A stretch of 64,000 nt of DNA from Tetrahymena thermophila SB210 (taxonomy: Eukaryota; Ciliophora; Oligohymenophorea; Hymenostomatida; Tetrahymenidae). Below are positions 36,392 through 48,451 of this stretch, piece by piece. Made by a program: the position numbers and the translations under genes. Position 1 is the first letter of the stretch. Each line of letters starts with the position of its first letter. The notes under the pieces are model-generated. The model was not told the DNA's origin. It was given only the letters and a program-made list of their open reading frames with translations, and made no database searches. Location of the stretch: assembly GCF_000189635.1 (NCBI RefSeq), contig NW_002476188.1, positions 1 through 64,000 of the forward strand, written 5' to 3'.

Positions 36392-36464
36392 CACCCACCG
36401 AGGGGCTCGAACCCTCGACCACCAGCTTAAAAGGCTGGCGCTCTACCGACTGAGCTAGACGGGT
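36392..36464 (-). tRNA. tRNA-Lys (anticodon UUU)
   Basis: 73 nt including the discriminator G, with no encoded CCA and no intron. The acceptor stem pairs ACCCGTC with GGTGGGT through two G-U pairs. The D-loop region TAGCTCAGTCGGTAGAGC is canonical (A box). The anticodon stem CCAGC/GCTGG closes the loop CTTTTAA, giving UUU at 36431-36429. The T arm GAGGGTTCGAGCCCCTC is canonical (B box). It decodes AAA, one of the commonest codons in this AT-rich genome. It is the only tRNA gene seen. Confidence 0.97.
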
Positions 36465-37045
36465 TTTGTATTAATGAAATTATTTAACTTTATAACATTT
36501 TTATTTTTTTAATGAACATTGTTAACTTTTTTTGTTTTTAAGTTTTTATTTGAGTTATAACACATTTTATTTTAAGGAGAAAACTTTTAAACCATAAAGA
36601 TTATATTTTATTGACTATCTCTTACTTTAATTTTTAATTAATTAAATCATATTCATCTAAAAATAATTAGAAATAATTTTTGGATTTAATTAGCTTCTCT
36701 TTTATTTTTACAAAATTAAGTATTATAATTCCTAAAAGTTCATTAGAGCTAAATAGAATTTGAAATTTTTTAAAGCTATTTATGTAAGAAAATTATCAAA
36801 TAAAATAAAAATATTATCTTTTAAAATCTAAAAAGTAAACTTTATTTTATAGTAAGACGAATTTCAGATTTGCATAATCAAATTTACATTTTTAAAATAA
36901 ATAAATTTTAGATTTTCAACTTAAATTAATTATTCTATTGGTATTATTTATATATAAAAATGTATTTCAATACACAAGATATTCTTTTATAAAATCTTAT
37001 CCTTACAGAGTTAATTTTTTATTATAAATTAATATAGTATCAAAC
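36465..37045. other. Intergenic, AT-rich spacer
   Basis: Upstream flank of the tRNA and 3' flank of the glycosidase gene. Nothing recognisable. Confidence 0.6.
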
Positions 37046-37948
37046 TCATGCAACAGACTATTATTATCTTTAAGATTCATAAGTTTCTCTAGTTTGAAGA
37101 ACTGTTACATAGTCAATGTACATATACTTTGGATAGTCTTATGGATTAGGTGTTGGTTCTCCCCATAGAGCATCATTAATAATAAGGAATTAGTTGTAGT
37201 GGGGTAGATCAACTGGAGAAGACATTTTTTCATAAATAGTTCCATTAACATTTGTTCTATAAAGAATACCATCAACATACCAATCAATTTAAGTTGCATT
37301 CCAAACAGTTGTGTAAGTGTGATATTCGCTAAAATCTAGATAATAAGGGAACTCAGTTCCACAAGCATTGCATTAGTCACCATCTTTACCCCAGTGGTAG
37401 GTTCCTTAAATATGAGGAAGAAAATCTGGGTTCCAAGTAGCACTCATCTCCATAGTGTCTATTTCTCCACCATTTGGCCAGTAAGTTCCTTCTCCGATAC
37501 TCCAAAATGCAGGCCAAATTGGATCGTCAAGAACAACTTTAGGTATTTTAATTCTAGCTTCAGTATAGCCAAACATGTAATTAAATTTTTCAGAGCTGTC
37601 AACCCAACCTGAAGTGTAATTGTAAAGTCTTTGAGTAGGTTAATAAATTTTTGGATTAAATCTAGTTCTCAATACTAGATTTCCGTTTTCGACATAGACA
37701 TCTTCTTCTATATAAAGTTGTTATTCCCAATCAGTGTGTGTCATGTTATTACGAGCTGTCCAATATCTAGTATCTAGTTTATCTCCATCAAAATCATCTC
37801 TGAATATCTCAACCCATTCCTGATTTCTTAATGATTCAATCGAAGGGATAGCAATTTTAGCGGTTTGATTTTTTTGTTTCAAAAATGCTTAGCTCAAACT
37901 AATCAATAAACACACTACAATTAAGAAAGATAATTAAGTTCTCATCAT
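37046..37948 (-). CDS. Secreted glycoside hydrolase family 16 protein (beta-glucanase-like, 300 aa)
   Basis: A single-exon gene. The first 21 residues (MMRTQLSFLIVVCLL and so on) form a typical signal peptide ending near SLSQA, so the enzyme is secreted or enters a food vacuole or lysosome. The GH16 signature is GGEIDTMEMS, with Glu162 as nucleophile, Asp164 and Glu167 as acid/base. Flanking family features include FRDDFDGDKLDTRYW near the start, GYTEARIKIP and WPAFWSIGE before the active site, and the HTYTTVWNATQIDWYVDG and LIINDALWG segments after it. Members cut beta-1,3 or mixed-linkage glucans, so a role in digesting bacteria, algae or fungi is likely. Exact specificity cannot be told. 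Confidence 0.93.
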
Positions 37949-38855
37949 AATTATAATTTCTAAATTTGATTTTAATATTAATTTTTGTTGGTTTAAAAGA
38001 TTATTAATTAAACAATATCATTCAATAATAAATAAACTAATTAATTATTTTGAATGTGTGATCATTTTACATCAAATAGCTGAATTTATTGTCATTCTTT
38101 TTGCCTTTTATTTCGTATTTTTTGATATTAAAAGAATCGGTTTACCTGTTGGTCTTTAGATGTTTTCTTTAATTTTTATGCTTATTCTAAATTACATCAA
38201 CCATAAAATTAATATAAAACTTTAAATACTCAACTATTTTTTACCTCAAAAATTTAAAATTGTAAATATCATAAAAAATTTGTTTTTTTATAAAGATTGT
38301 TATTCTATTTATTTTTATAAATTTTACATTTTTTAGTAAATTAGATCTTATGATATTTGTTATAAAATAAATTATTGAAAATATGTTAATAATTTATTTA
38401 TTTTTTTAATTAAATTATGATATTTCTAAATCAGATTGAAGATATGATAATATTATTAAACCATACTCAAAATGTAATCTTTTAATTTAATAAAAATTGT
38501 TATCTTAAAAAAATAGTGTTTAAATGTAAATAAATTACTTTGGTAGATTTAAGCTATTTAATTTTATTTATATTTTATATAAAAATAAAATATTTTATTT
38601 TGTAATTAATTTATAAACAATTTAGTCTACTAAAATAAAACTTGAAATGATAGTAACTATTTTAATTTTTTGGAGTTGATAGAACTTTAGAATTTTGTCA
38701 CTTTTTGAATATAATATTTTCTGAGTATATTTGATGAAGATATACTTAATCCGCCAACTTGATTGACTATTAAAATTTAAAGCAAAAATTAATTAGCTTA
38801 ATTGCTGGATATATTTAACTTACTTTAATATTTATTTGTTAAACTTTTTTTAATT
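37949..38855. other. Divergent intergenic region
   Basis: Lies between the starts of the glycosidase (-) and the zinc-ribbon protein gene (+). It holds both promoters, AT-rich, with no recognised motif or RNA. Confidence 0.55.
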
Positions 38856-41709
38856 ATGATAGAAGAGAGCGAGTCTTCAGAGAATTAGGTTTTTGAATTA
38901 GTTAGAATTCTTCACAAAACAAAGCTAACATTTGATCATGAATATAGATAAGAAGATGGCTAAGCCTTTAATTAACGTTTGTTTGCAAAATACTTTTCTC
39001 CAGATGATTGCTTGTCCTACTAAGCTGCTTATTGGATATTAAAAACATCAAGCTTTAAAGTAAACAAGAAAAGCAGATTTTAACTTTAATCAAAAAATAA
39101 TTTTTTAAAACAGAGTAGCAGCTTATTGCCTTACGAAAGGCTTTTGAAGATGTGTATGTTAATACCTACAATGAAATCAATTGATGAGATTTACATCTGC
39201 TAAAGATATGTACATTTAATTTGTCAAATATTGCATGATTTCATAAGTTTATAATGAATGCATCAAGAAATTATTATTTTTAGATTTAATTGATTGATAT
39301 TTTGAATAAAATTTTGAACGTATATATAGCTAATGAAAATGATGACTCTCTGTGTAAGAAAAGTATTCAAAAAAGTGGCTAGAAATTAAGAATTTTTTAC
39401 AAGATTTGATATAGCATGCTAAAAATTAACAACTGAACTTATAGGTTTTTATGACTCCTAATTGTTTATGGAATTAACTGCAGAATAATTTAATATAAAA
39501 TCAGCATTTGATGAAATGTAATATCTATTTATTTATTTATAAAAAATGATAAACAGCTTACTAAATTTGTTTGAAATTATTTTTTTTAATTATAAACATT
39601 TATAATAATCTTAATTTAATTAACAGTGATACTAACCTATACAGCTTAGAAGACAATTCTGAATACCCTACTAAGATAAATCAAGATAATGTGGAGCAAG
39701 TTCATTATCTTTTTTTCAAATTAAATTTAGCTATAATGAGTTCAAAAAGTTCCCTTTTATACAGACCATATATATAAGAGAAGTTTTTATTTTATTGGAC
39801 AAATTATGTGCAATTCATTCAAAAATATCAAGTACTTTCAACATTTTAGATCCTTATTGTGAATGTAACTTACTATTTATATCTGAATTACTAATTTACA
39901 TAATGTTGTAAATTTTATTTTAGGACCTGATTCTATTCCTCAATAAATATTTTAGAGGGAAAGTTGAAAGATTTTCAGATGGAACAGCTAAGGGGATTGA
40001 TTGTCTTAGAAAGATAATAAATTTAATTTATCTAAAAACAAAGGATTTTTCAAAGGAGATTGTAATTATGCATAATGATCCCCTTAGTAACATTGTAAAT
40101 TTGCTAAACTATCTTTAGGAACTCAAAATTTTAGATTAAATTTGCCTTGATGAAGCAGCTCTGGCTTTGCAAAAATGCATCTTAATTATAACTAAAGATA
40201 GCTATAATAAAAATTTTTTTGAATAAGACTCACAGGAAGTATCAGAATAACTCTTCTTAAATGTATTTATTTTGCTTATTTGATCAATTTTATTTTTGAG
40301 AAATTAAGAAATTAATTAATGTGTTTAATTAAAATAGAAAATAAAGATAATGGCTACTTTCTTGCTTGACTAGAAGAAGAACATAAATATCAATACCAAA
40401 AATCTCTTATTTTTTATTGGTGTTTTAAACAACATAGATGATTAGCAAATAAAATAAAATCTAAACAAAAGCATAAATATGAATCAGGATTATGAAGATT
40501 TTGAATAAGTTAAATATTTAGTTTAAGGTATTTAAGGAAATTATATTTTATAAGATGTAGAAAATATAGTAGGACATTTCAAATCGTTGCTTGGATTCGT
40601 AGGGTTTTTTACAAATTTACTCATTAAATTGTCTAATTATTTTCTAAAAGAAATATTAAATTCTTTAATTTTAAAGAAATTTTTTCAAATAAAAGTGTAA
40701 ATAAATTAATTTAAATTTTTGTGATTAAAAGCCTATAAATGATGAAGTATTTGTGAATTACTTGATTGATGCAAATTACAATATAGATTCAGAAAATAAC
40801 AAGGAAGCCATTATTAAATTATACAATAAAGACAACCTTCAACAACTAGCCAAAAATAGACCATATGCTTTGAAATTTTTATTCTTTCTTTCATATAAAC
40901 TTGACTAAGAGCTGGTTTTATCTTTAAGAGAAGAAAAAAATATATTCTACGAAATATTTTAGCTACTTGATTGTAACAGTTGTACTGATACAATAAATTC
41001 TATATTAAAAACTTTGTTAAACCACTTAGACTACATATTCAAAAGTAAATAAGGTAAAAATCATATTTAAAATTAAGTTTTCACAAAATGAAAAAATATT
41101 TTTAATAATAAAGGTTTGTATGAAGAGTCAGTTGCTGGAATGAATGAGTATATATAAAATTTATAATTATAAGATATAAAGGATGAATGGGAATAACTTG
41201 AAGGATAACAAAGGATGAAAAGAATTATAGATTTTACTGAGACTTATAATTTATTTAACATTATTTTATTTTATCCTTTGGAGATTGAAAAAATTTAAGA
41301 TACTTTATTGAATTTACGTAAAAAAGAACTTGTAAACTGTTTTTATACAAAGTTGCCTTATTGCTGTGCAGAATGCGGTAAAAAAACTAAAGAATACTAT
41401 TAGCTTTAGAATTCAATTAAAAGACCTAACATTATTTGTTCAAATTGTGAGTCTCATATCCCTATTTATATACTCAAATGTAACTTTAAAATAGACATAA
41501 GCTAAGAAATGAGAAACTATATTCACAATACTTCCAAAAGATTTTTTGAGTCTTTTAGCTAGCAAATAAATATGCTAAGAAAGGTAGCATAGAAGAATTA
41601 TAAAGATTAAGATATTTCCTCTCTGAATATTATATTTACCTAGTTTGATCCTTTGATAATCTTACACTTTCATCATTTAAAATAGCAAATTAAATTTGAT
41701 TTTGACTGA
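38856..41709 (+). CDS. Unrecognised multi-exon protein with C-terminal zinc ribbon
   Basis: Starts MIEESESSENQVFELVRI and ends QQIKFDFD at TGA 41707-41709. Clear exons lie at 38856 to about 39061, then near 39110-39250, 39300-39515, 39625-39860, 39925-40260, 40340-40690, 40732-41055 and 41116-41709; several junctions were not resolved. The body is helical and hydrophobic-patterned (LIYLKTKDFSKEIVIMHNDP, then FLFFLSYKLDQELVLSLREE), which could be an armadillo/HEAT-like or other all-helical repeat. Near the end, CCAECGKKTKEYY followed by IICSNCESHIPIYILKC gives two CxxC pairs 26 residues apart, a likely zinc ribbon. No membrane segment or signal peptide is evident. I do not recognise the family. 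Confidence 0.7.
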
Positions 41710-42944
41710 AATAAAAATATGCCTCATTCTTCATTAAAATTTTATTATAAAAATGTAAAATAAATAGTTTCCATCTGTAAAAATAAGCCAATTTTTAAAA
41801 ATTAAAATGATAAAATAACAGTTTAAATTAGTAGATTTAATAAATTAATCATAAATTATTAAATTAATCATTAAAAATTAGATATGTAAATATAGGTTTT
41901 CCTATTTAATTTATTAATTTGATTGATTTGATTAATTAACCATAAATATTGAAATTTAATAAAATTACATTTGCAAAAATATGTTTTCCTATTTAATAAT
42001 TTAGTCGAGTTGATTAAATAATAAATAATTATTCAAACTATTTGATAAAATTAAATATTTTTTTAATTGATATTTAATCTATTTAATAAAAAGAATTTGT
42101 AAAAAATAATTTTTATGTTATTTTTTCTTTGAATCAATTTCAAGCAAAGAATATTAAAAAAAGATGAGTACTTAATTAATTTATGAATGAACTAAATAAA
42201 TTTTTTTGAAAATTTTAATTTATTTTATGAAAATGATTAAATGAAAAACTAATTGTATTAGATAAGTAAAATGATAAATTTAATTTGTTTTAAAGAATTT
42301 AGTTGATATACTTATAGGAAATTTAATATTATCATCATTTAATTTAACCTTTAGTGTAATTACCTCAAAGCCATTTATTTAAAGTAAATATTTCTAAATA
42401 CACAATGCTTTCAATTAATATAAATTTCTTTTAAACTAGATTTTTTTAAATTTTAAGAGCAATTAAAAATATATAAAAAAATTTTATTAGATAAATATTT
42501 TAAAAAATTTCAAAAACAATATAATCTTGTATTTTAAAAATTAATGATAGGAATTTCCTTATATAAAAAATAAATAGTTTTCTCTAATTTTTACTATTTG
42601 AGTAATAGTGCTCCAGTACATTAAACAATTAAATACTTTTAATCTTAAAGAGAGTAATATTTATATTAATTTTTAAACTATAAGAAAAGAATAAACTACG
42701 TTTATTTAACATAAAGCAGAGATATTGTAGACAGATTTATCATTTTAAATTTAATTTTTCATGTGATTTATTTCTACATTTTATTATACATAAAATGTTT
42801 GAATTTATAATTGATGTTTGTTTTTATAACCTATAATTTATTTCAGGATATTTTTAAAAGGCTTCAAATTTAAACGTTTTATTTTGCTTGAAAGATTCAA
42901 CCTTCATATAATTATGCATACTTCAAATAGCTTTTAAGAAAATT
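41710..42944. other. Convergent intergenic region with a degenerate repeat
   Basis: 1.2 kb of AT-rich DNA between the 3' ends of the zinc-ribbon gene (+) and the BBIP1-like gene (-). It contains an imperfect direct repeat (listed separately) and no coding signal. Confidence 0.55.
41849..42000. repeat. Imperfect direct repeat, unit about 90 bp, two copies
   Basis: Both copies end in GTTTTCCTATTTAAT (near 41896-41910 and 41983-41997), preceded by similar A/T-rich sequence with TTAAT and ATAAA blocks. The copies differ by several substitutions and small gaps. Function unknown; probably an old tandem duplication. Confidence 0.5.
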
Positions 42945-43148
42945 TCAATTGTCTTTTGGCTTATCTTTTATTTGATTTAACATTTATTTTTCTAATTCTT
43001 CTAATTTTAGTAGAGTTAAACTCTTTAAAGGTAGTATTTTAGGTTTACATAATATTTCTTTATTGGTGTCTGATTCACTAAATATCAAACCATTGTGAGG
43101 AATGATTTCTTTTAATTTTGTAAGCATTTCTTTTTGTAAGTCATTCAT
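42945..43148 (-). CDS. BBIP1: BBSome-interacting protein 1-like (BBIP1/BBS18), 67 aa
   Basis: A single-exon gene of 68 codons. Residues 32-51 read ILCKPKILPLKSLTLLKLEE, closely matching the diagnostic core of BBIP1 (LCKPK-LLPLKSLTLEKLE in vertebrates). It is preceded by an amphipathic stretch (LTKLKEIIPHNGLIFSE) equivalent to the upstream segment of BBIP1, and followed by a charged tail (QMLNQIKDKPKDN). BBIP1 is the smallest BBSome subunit and bridges other subunits in this membrane-protein trafficking coat of cilia, which fits a ciliated protist. Length is a little below the ~70-92 residues of animal forms. At this size it is easily missed by automatic gene calling. Alternative: an unrelated short protein, which the near-identity of the core makes unlikely. 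Confidence 0.85.
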
Positions 43149-43720
43149 TTTTTAAAACCTAAAACTCCTTTTCTATTTTTTAATAACAAAAACTTTAATC
43201 TTAAAAATTTATAAATCTTTTCAATTTATATTAATCAAAGCTCCAAAAAAATCATAAATATGTTTTATAACATAAATTTTTATTGTTTTTTTGAAAGTAA
43301 TTTACTATTTTAAAAAATAAAAAATAGAATAATAAATAAAATATAAATATATAAAGTTGCATTAATATGTACTTAATTTTTATAAAATAAAGTATAATGT
43401 TATAATGATATTAAAATCACACTAAGTTGGTTATATTTTCAGTAATGTTCATTGAACTAATGAAAATTCATTAAAAATTCAAAATGATTACAAATTACTT
43501 TAATTTTTGTAAGAAGTGTTTAAAATGTATGACTGTATCTTTTCATTTTAACTTGATAGAAATAAGTATAATTAATTAAGATTAGGAAGGGACAAAGTAG
43601 AATCTCAGAATATCTTATGTTTGTTTATTTACAAAATAAAAATATTTAATTAAATCTTTAATAATCAATTAATATTAATTCATTAATATATATCAATAAA
43701 TTTACATAGCAAATAAATAA
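43149..43720. other. Divergent intergenic region (BBIP1-like / cyclophilin)
   Basis: 572 bp between two head-to-head starts. AT-rich; must contain both promoters; no motif recognised. Confidence 0.6.
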
Positions 43721-44682
43721 ATGAACGTTTTCAAGCTTATTAGTAAATTTTCTTCTTCAAAGAACCCTAAGGTTTTCTTTGATATGGCTATAAATGGTAA
43801 TCCTAGCGGAAGAATGGTCTTTGAGGTATTAAATATTTAAATACAAAAGGAACTTACTTGAAATATCATTTATGATAAATAATTATATAGCTTTATGCTG
43901 ATGTTGTCCCAAAGACTGCTGAAAACTTCAGAAGACTTTGCATCGGAGATGCCAAGTCTGTTACTAGTGGTAAACCTTTGACCTATAAAGGTAGTATTTT
44001 CCATAGAATTATTCCTAGATTTATGTGCTAGGGAGGTGATATTACTCACCATAACGGAATGGGTAAAAAATTTATAATATAAAATTAAACATATGAGATC
44101 TGATAATATAGATTTTATTTTTAAAATCTCGCGATTCATTAACATTTTAACAAATTTTCTTTCTATTAAAAGGTGGTGAATCTATTTATGGAAGAAAATT
44201 CCCTGATGAAAACTTTAAATTGAATCACACTGGTCCTGGTATGAAAAGCTTAAACATATTTTACTATTTATATTTCAAAGATCGTCTAAAAGAAATTAAA
44301 CTTTCTACCAAAAAATTAGAATTTAAATAAAGAATTTTCTACATTATTGCCAAATTTTAGATTATAAAACATCAAATATTATTTTATAGGTATTTTATCT
44401 ATGGCTAATTCTGGTCCTAACTCTAATGGATCATAATTCTTTATCACAACAGTACCCTGTGATTGGTTAGATGGCAAGCATGTAGTATTCGGAAAGCTCA
44501 TTTAGGGTCAAGAAGTCCTCTCTCGTATCTTTTTATTTAGATTTGAAATATATTAAAAAATTCTTAAAATTATTTATTCTATACTAATAGTCTGCGAATA
44601 ATAAGGTAGATCTAACGGATAAACCAAATCCGTTGTTACTGTTACTGATTGCGGTGAAATTTCTGCTGAAAAATAATAGTGA
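43721..44682 (+). CDS. Cyclophilin-type peptidyl-prolyl cis-trans isomerase (189 aa)
   Basis: Five exons, 43721-43825, 43891-44062, 44173-44238, 44390-44524 and 44591-44682, all in phase. The first ~16 residues ([16 protein letters not shown]) precede [20 protein letters not shown], the usual cyclophilin start. Active-site motifs are intact: [14 protein letters not shown] (catalytic Arg and the Phe/Met/Gln cluster), GPNSNGSQFFITT and [12 protein letters not shown] (the tryptophan that contacts cyclosporin). It catalyses proline isomerisation during protein folding. The 16-residue leader is basic and hydroxylated and might be a weak mitochondrial targeting sequence, but it is too short to be sure. 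The last exon join, giving VLSLCEQQGRSNGQTKS, is the least certain splice. Confidence 0.93.
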
Positions 44683-45916
44683 ATGAATTAGTGAATGCAT
44701 GAATTGCAGAATTGCTCTTTTAATTTATATAATTTAAAAATAATAAATGAATAAAAAAATAAATAATACCATAAAATATTCTCTCATTTTTTAATTGTAC
44801 AAAAGCTTTCAACTATGAAAATTTTAAGGATTAAAATATTAATTAAATAAATTTTAATAGAATCTCTCTTTTTCCAAAATTTTCCATACTATTATTTATG
44901 GTTTGAGATGCTTTATTATTTTATTTTGATTGATTTGATACATTTTAATATTCTCATTCATAAATAAAGGCTAGAAAATATTACTTTTAGTTCAATGAAA
45001 ATAATTTAAATACTAGCTTATCAGATAATATTTATCAATTACAATTTATTTATAGGTAGATGAGTAAATTTAGTAAATTTTAAGTTAATTTTGAAAAACT
45101 CTACATTTAATTAAGGATAACATTCTAAAATATTTTTTAAATGTTAATAAATTTCTAAATACCTGTATATGTAAAATTTTAAATTAATATTCCATTTAAA
45201 ATTCCTCTTAAAACCAGCAAAAAAAATAAAGATTGAAATAAAAATTTATAATTTTCAAAAGAAATAATATTTTACATTATAAATAGTTTAATGCCCAACT
45301 AATAGTTAATGTTAACAATTTATTCTTTTTTATATACAAGATATAGTCTTAAACTAGAAATAATCATTTATTTATAAAAAAAAGTTGTTAAAAGCCATAT
45401 CAAAATTAAATAGAAATTATTTTATGGTATTACATTATTTTATTTTTCTATTTAGCAAATAAATAATAAATATTTAATCATTTACAGGATAATTTAATTT
45501 AACTTTTGTTTGAAGTATAAAAATGTTTATCTAATTTAAAAACTGGTAATTGACTTTATTATTTTATTTATCAGATGATTTAATCTCTCATTATCTTTTT
45601 TAGAAATAAAAATTAAAAACTAGTTTGTATTTTTTAACAAAATATAATTTAAATTATGATCATCATTGTGAATTTTTAAAATTTTATTAATTTGTTTATT
45701 TTACTATTATTATTAGAATGATAAAAATTATAATAAAATAAATGAATTTGTATAAAATATTAAGTAGAACTAACGAAAATTAATAATTTATACAAATTAA
45801 AAAAATTCTAAAATTTATAATATAAATAAGCTTTTTTCTACATATTTTCGACATTTTATAAAATACTAAAAGCTTGATTCTATAATTTAAATAACCTTCC
45901 AATCAAACTTATAGCT
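44683..45916. other. Intergenic, 1.2 kb AT-rich spacer
   Basis: Between two + strand genes. No coding, RNA or repeat structure recognised. Confidence 0.55.
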
Positions 45917-47413
45917 ATGCAGAGAACTCCTAACAAAGGTGATTAATCTAAAATTTCTACATTTGGTTAAGTTTCTAAGAAGTTAATGTTTGAATCAGTA
46001 GAAAAGAAAACATTTAATAGTATTGGAGATAAAAACACAGGATAAAGAAATTCAAGGATCCAAAATAATTCAGATAATAGGTCGTCAAGCAAATCAGGTT
46101 TTTTATCTAAAACTTCCACAAGTAAGGTTACTTTTAACATGCAGTCATCTGAAAAATAAGGTATCAATATATTTTTATTCTCATTTAATTTTTTTGTTTT
46201 AGAAATTGAAAAAGATTTTGAAATGCTGAAAAGATTTTAAAAGAACCCGAAGATAGCAAATTACTCAAAAAAAAATAGCATAGATCCAGAGATCCTAAAT
46301 TCTTATGATGAAAAGAGTATTTCAGATTACTATGGAACTCTAAATCATATAAAGGAGTTATAAACTCCACATATCCGCACTTTAAACACAAATGTATAGC
46401 TTGATTGTCTTTTCAGTAGAGTAGAAGAAAAATCTAATATCATGAGTTCCCCTCAAAAAATGGTAACTCCAATCAAGTAGATAAGATTAAATACGGCAAA
46501 TAGCACTTCTAAATCCAGCGCTAAACTGAGGTAGAATACTATTCAAGAATGGGAATAAATACAAGCAAATAATAAACTTCACAACAAAAAAATAACTCCA
46601 AGAAAAAGATTTGATAACTCATCTGTAGAGAAGCTAGATACTTCTCAATCAAACAGGAATTTATCTCGCTAATTATCTAAAGCAACGTAGCAAAAAATAA
46701 AAGAGTCTGCAAGTTAAATTGTAACACTTCCTGGTGGAAATACAAATAAAATTTTATAAGATGTGGTAAACATTTTAGATTAAGGCGACTAATCACCTAA
46801 TCAGAAGCTTTATAATAACTATTTAAAAATGCAAGATTTAAATAAATAGAGCTCAAATAAAAGCAAAAAAAACGATTCAAGTAATATTAACTCTATCATG
46901 GGAAGCCCTAAAAACTGTAATGATTATGAACAGCAAAACTAATTTAGCTAAAAATCTAATTTGTTTTCTAAATTTTTTAAATCTGTAAATCAAAGCCATA
47001 AAATTGAAAGTAAGTAGAAATAAGAAACATACATTTCTATGTATAAATAGGACTATATGCCTAAAACTAAGCTTGTAGATATAGACCTATAGTCATAATA
47101 ATTGAAAAAATAATAAAGAAAACTTACAAATAATTTATAAATTTCTACAGCCTATAATGAACCAAAAGAAAATAACATATAATTTACAAATATTGTTAAT
47201 AAAGCTAAAGAAACTGAAAATATCTCTCAACCATAACTCTCGAATTATCAATTACAATAATCCCCACAATTATAAGGAGGATCTTATCAAAAAAACAATT
47301 AAAATTTTGAAAATAAATTGTAGAAAATATAATAATTTAAAGAAAATAACACTTTTACACTTTAAAATTTAGAGTAGTCTTAGTAAGGCAATAATATTAT
47401 AATACATGCATGA
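45917..47413 (+). CDS. Low-complexity Ser/Asn/Gln/Lys-rich protein (484 aa)
   Basis: Two exons, 45917-46160 and 46203-47413, joined in phase by a 42-bp intron. It starts MQRTPNKGDQSKISTFGQVS and ends QQGNNIIIHA. The composition is strongly polar and disordered-looking, with many Ser-Pro and Thr-Pro sites (SSPQKMVTPIKQ, KITPRKRF, MGSPKN, NKQSSNKSKK), suitable as kinase targets. A Gln-rich C-terminal third contains LQQSPQLQGGSYQKNNQ. No membrane segment, signal peptide or known domain is visible. It could be a cytoskeletal or regulatory protein; this is not decidable here. Confidence 0.8.
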
Positions 47414-48451
47414 AAGATTATTTTTAATTTACTTGAAATATATTATCAAATTAATATATTTGCTTTCATAGATAAATATAATTTATAAATAATTATTTTA
47501 AAAAAATTTATTTATGTTTATTTCTCATAATAATTTTTGTCTTATTTATTAATACTCACTATTTTTTGATAATCTATCATAAATTTAATAAAATTAATTT
47601 TATTTTTTGAACTTTAACCTACTATTCTTAATTACTTTACAAAATATTCTAAAAAAATTTTGAACTCAAAGATATTAATTAAAGTAAATAATTATTTTTA
47701 TTATTATAAAACTATGCTATAGAGATTTGACTTTAGCTATGATAAATTTATACTTTAGTTTGGTGCCAAAATTTTATAACACTAAAATATTAACTTATGA
47801 TATTCTTACCTAACAAGGAATTTACAATCTATATATTTAGGGCTAATAGGTTCGAAATTGAAACCTAAAATGCAAATTTTTAAATAACTTTTAAAATTAT
47901 TTAAAAAATACATTTTTACTAAAAAACAAGACTTATTTAGAGCACAGTTATGAATTCATCTATATATTATTAATAATTTTCTTTTTTTTATTAAAGATAG
48001 TAATTGATTAATTTTCATTTTCATTTTTCGTAAAATAGCTTTATTTTTAAAAATGAAAAGATCATTTTTAGTTGTATCAGTAAGTAATGTATAATTCTAT
48101 TTAAGATAAAATCATCTAAATAACAAAAGGAAGTAATTTAATTTAGAGTTTTTTTATTTTTATCAATGAATCATCCTTTAATTTCTAATTGAATAATACT
48201 TTTATGATTACCATGAATGATTCTTATTTACGCGAAAATAAAATAAATTAAGTTTCTATAATATAATTATTTTCTATTAACTATTTTTAAATATATAACA
48301 AGAGTTCTGAATCAAAAAGAATTAAATCGTACTTATTTTTTTTACAAATTAATTATTTTGATTTGAACATAAAAAGGTAAAAATAAATAAATAAAAATTA
48401 TTAATAATCATTAAAATTAAACATCATTAATAGAAGAAAATATACTTCAAT
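47414..48451. other. Intergenic, 1 kb AT-rich spacer
   Basis: Promoter and leader region of the giant membrane protein gene. A short open stretch after an ATG at 48053 ends quickly and is not called. Confidence 0.55.

Noticed and set aside
43870..44145. A 91-codon - strand frame
   Set aside because: It is antisense to cyclophilin exon 2 and spans its intron; the + strand carries the FHRIIP and QGGD motifs.
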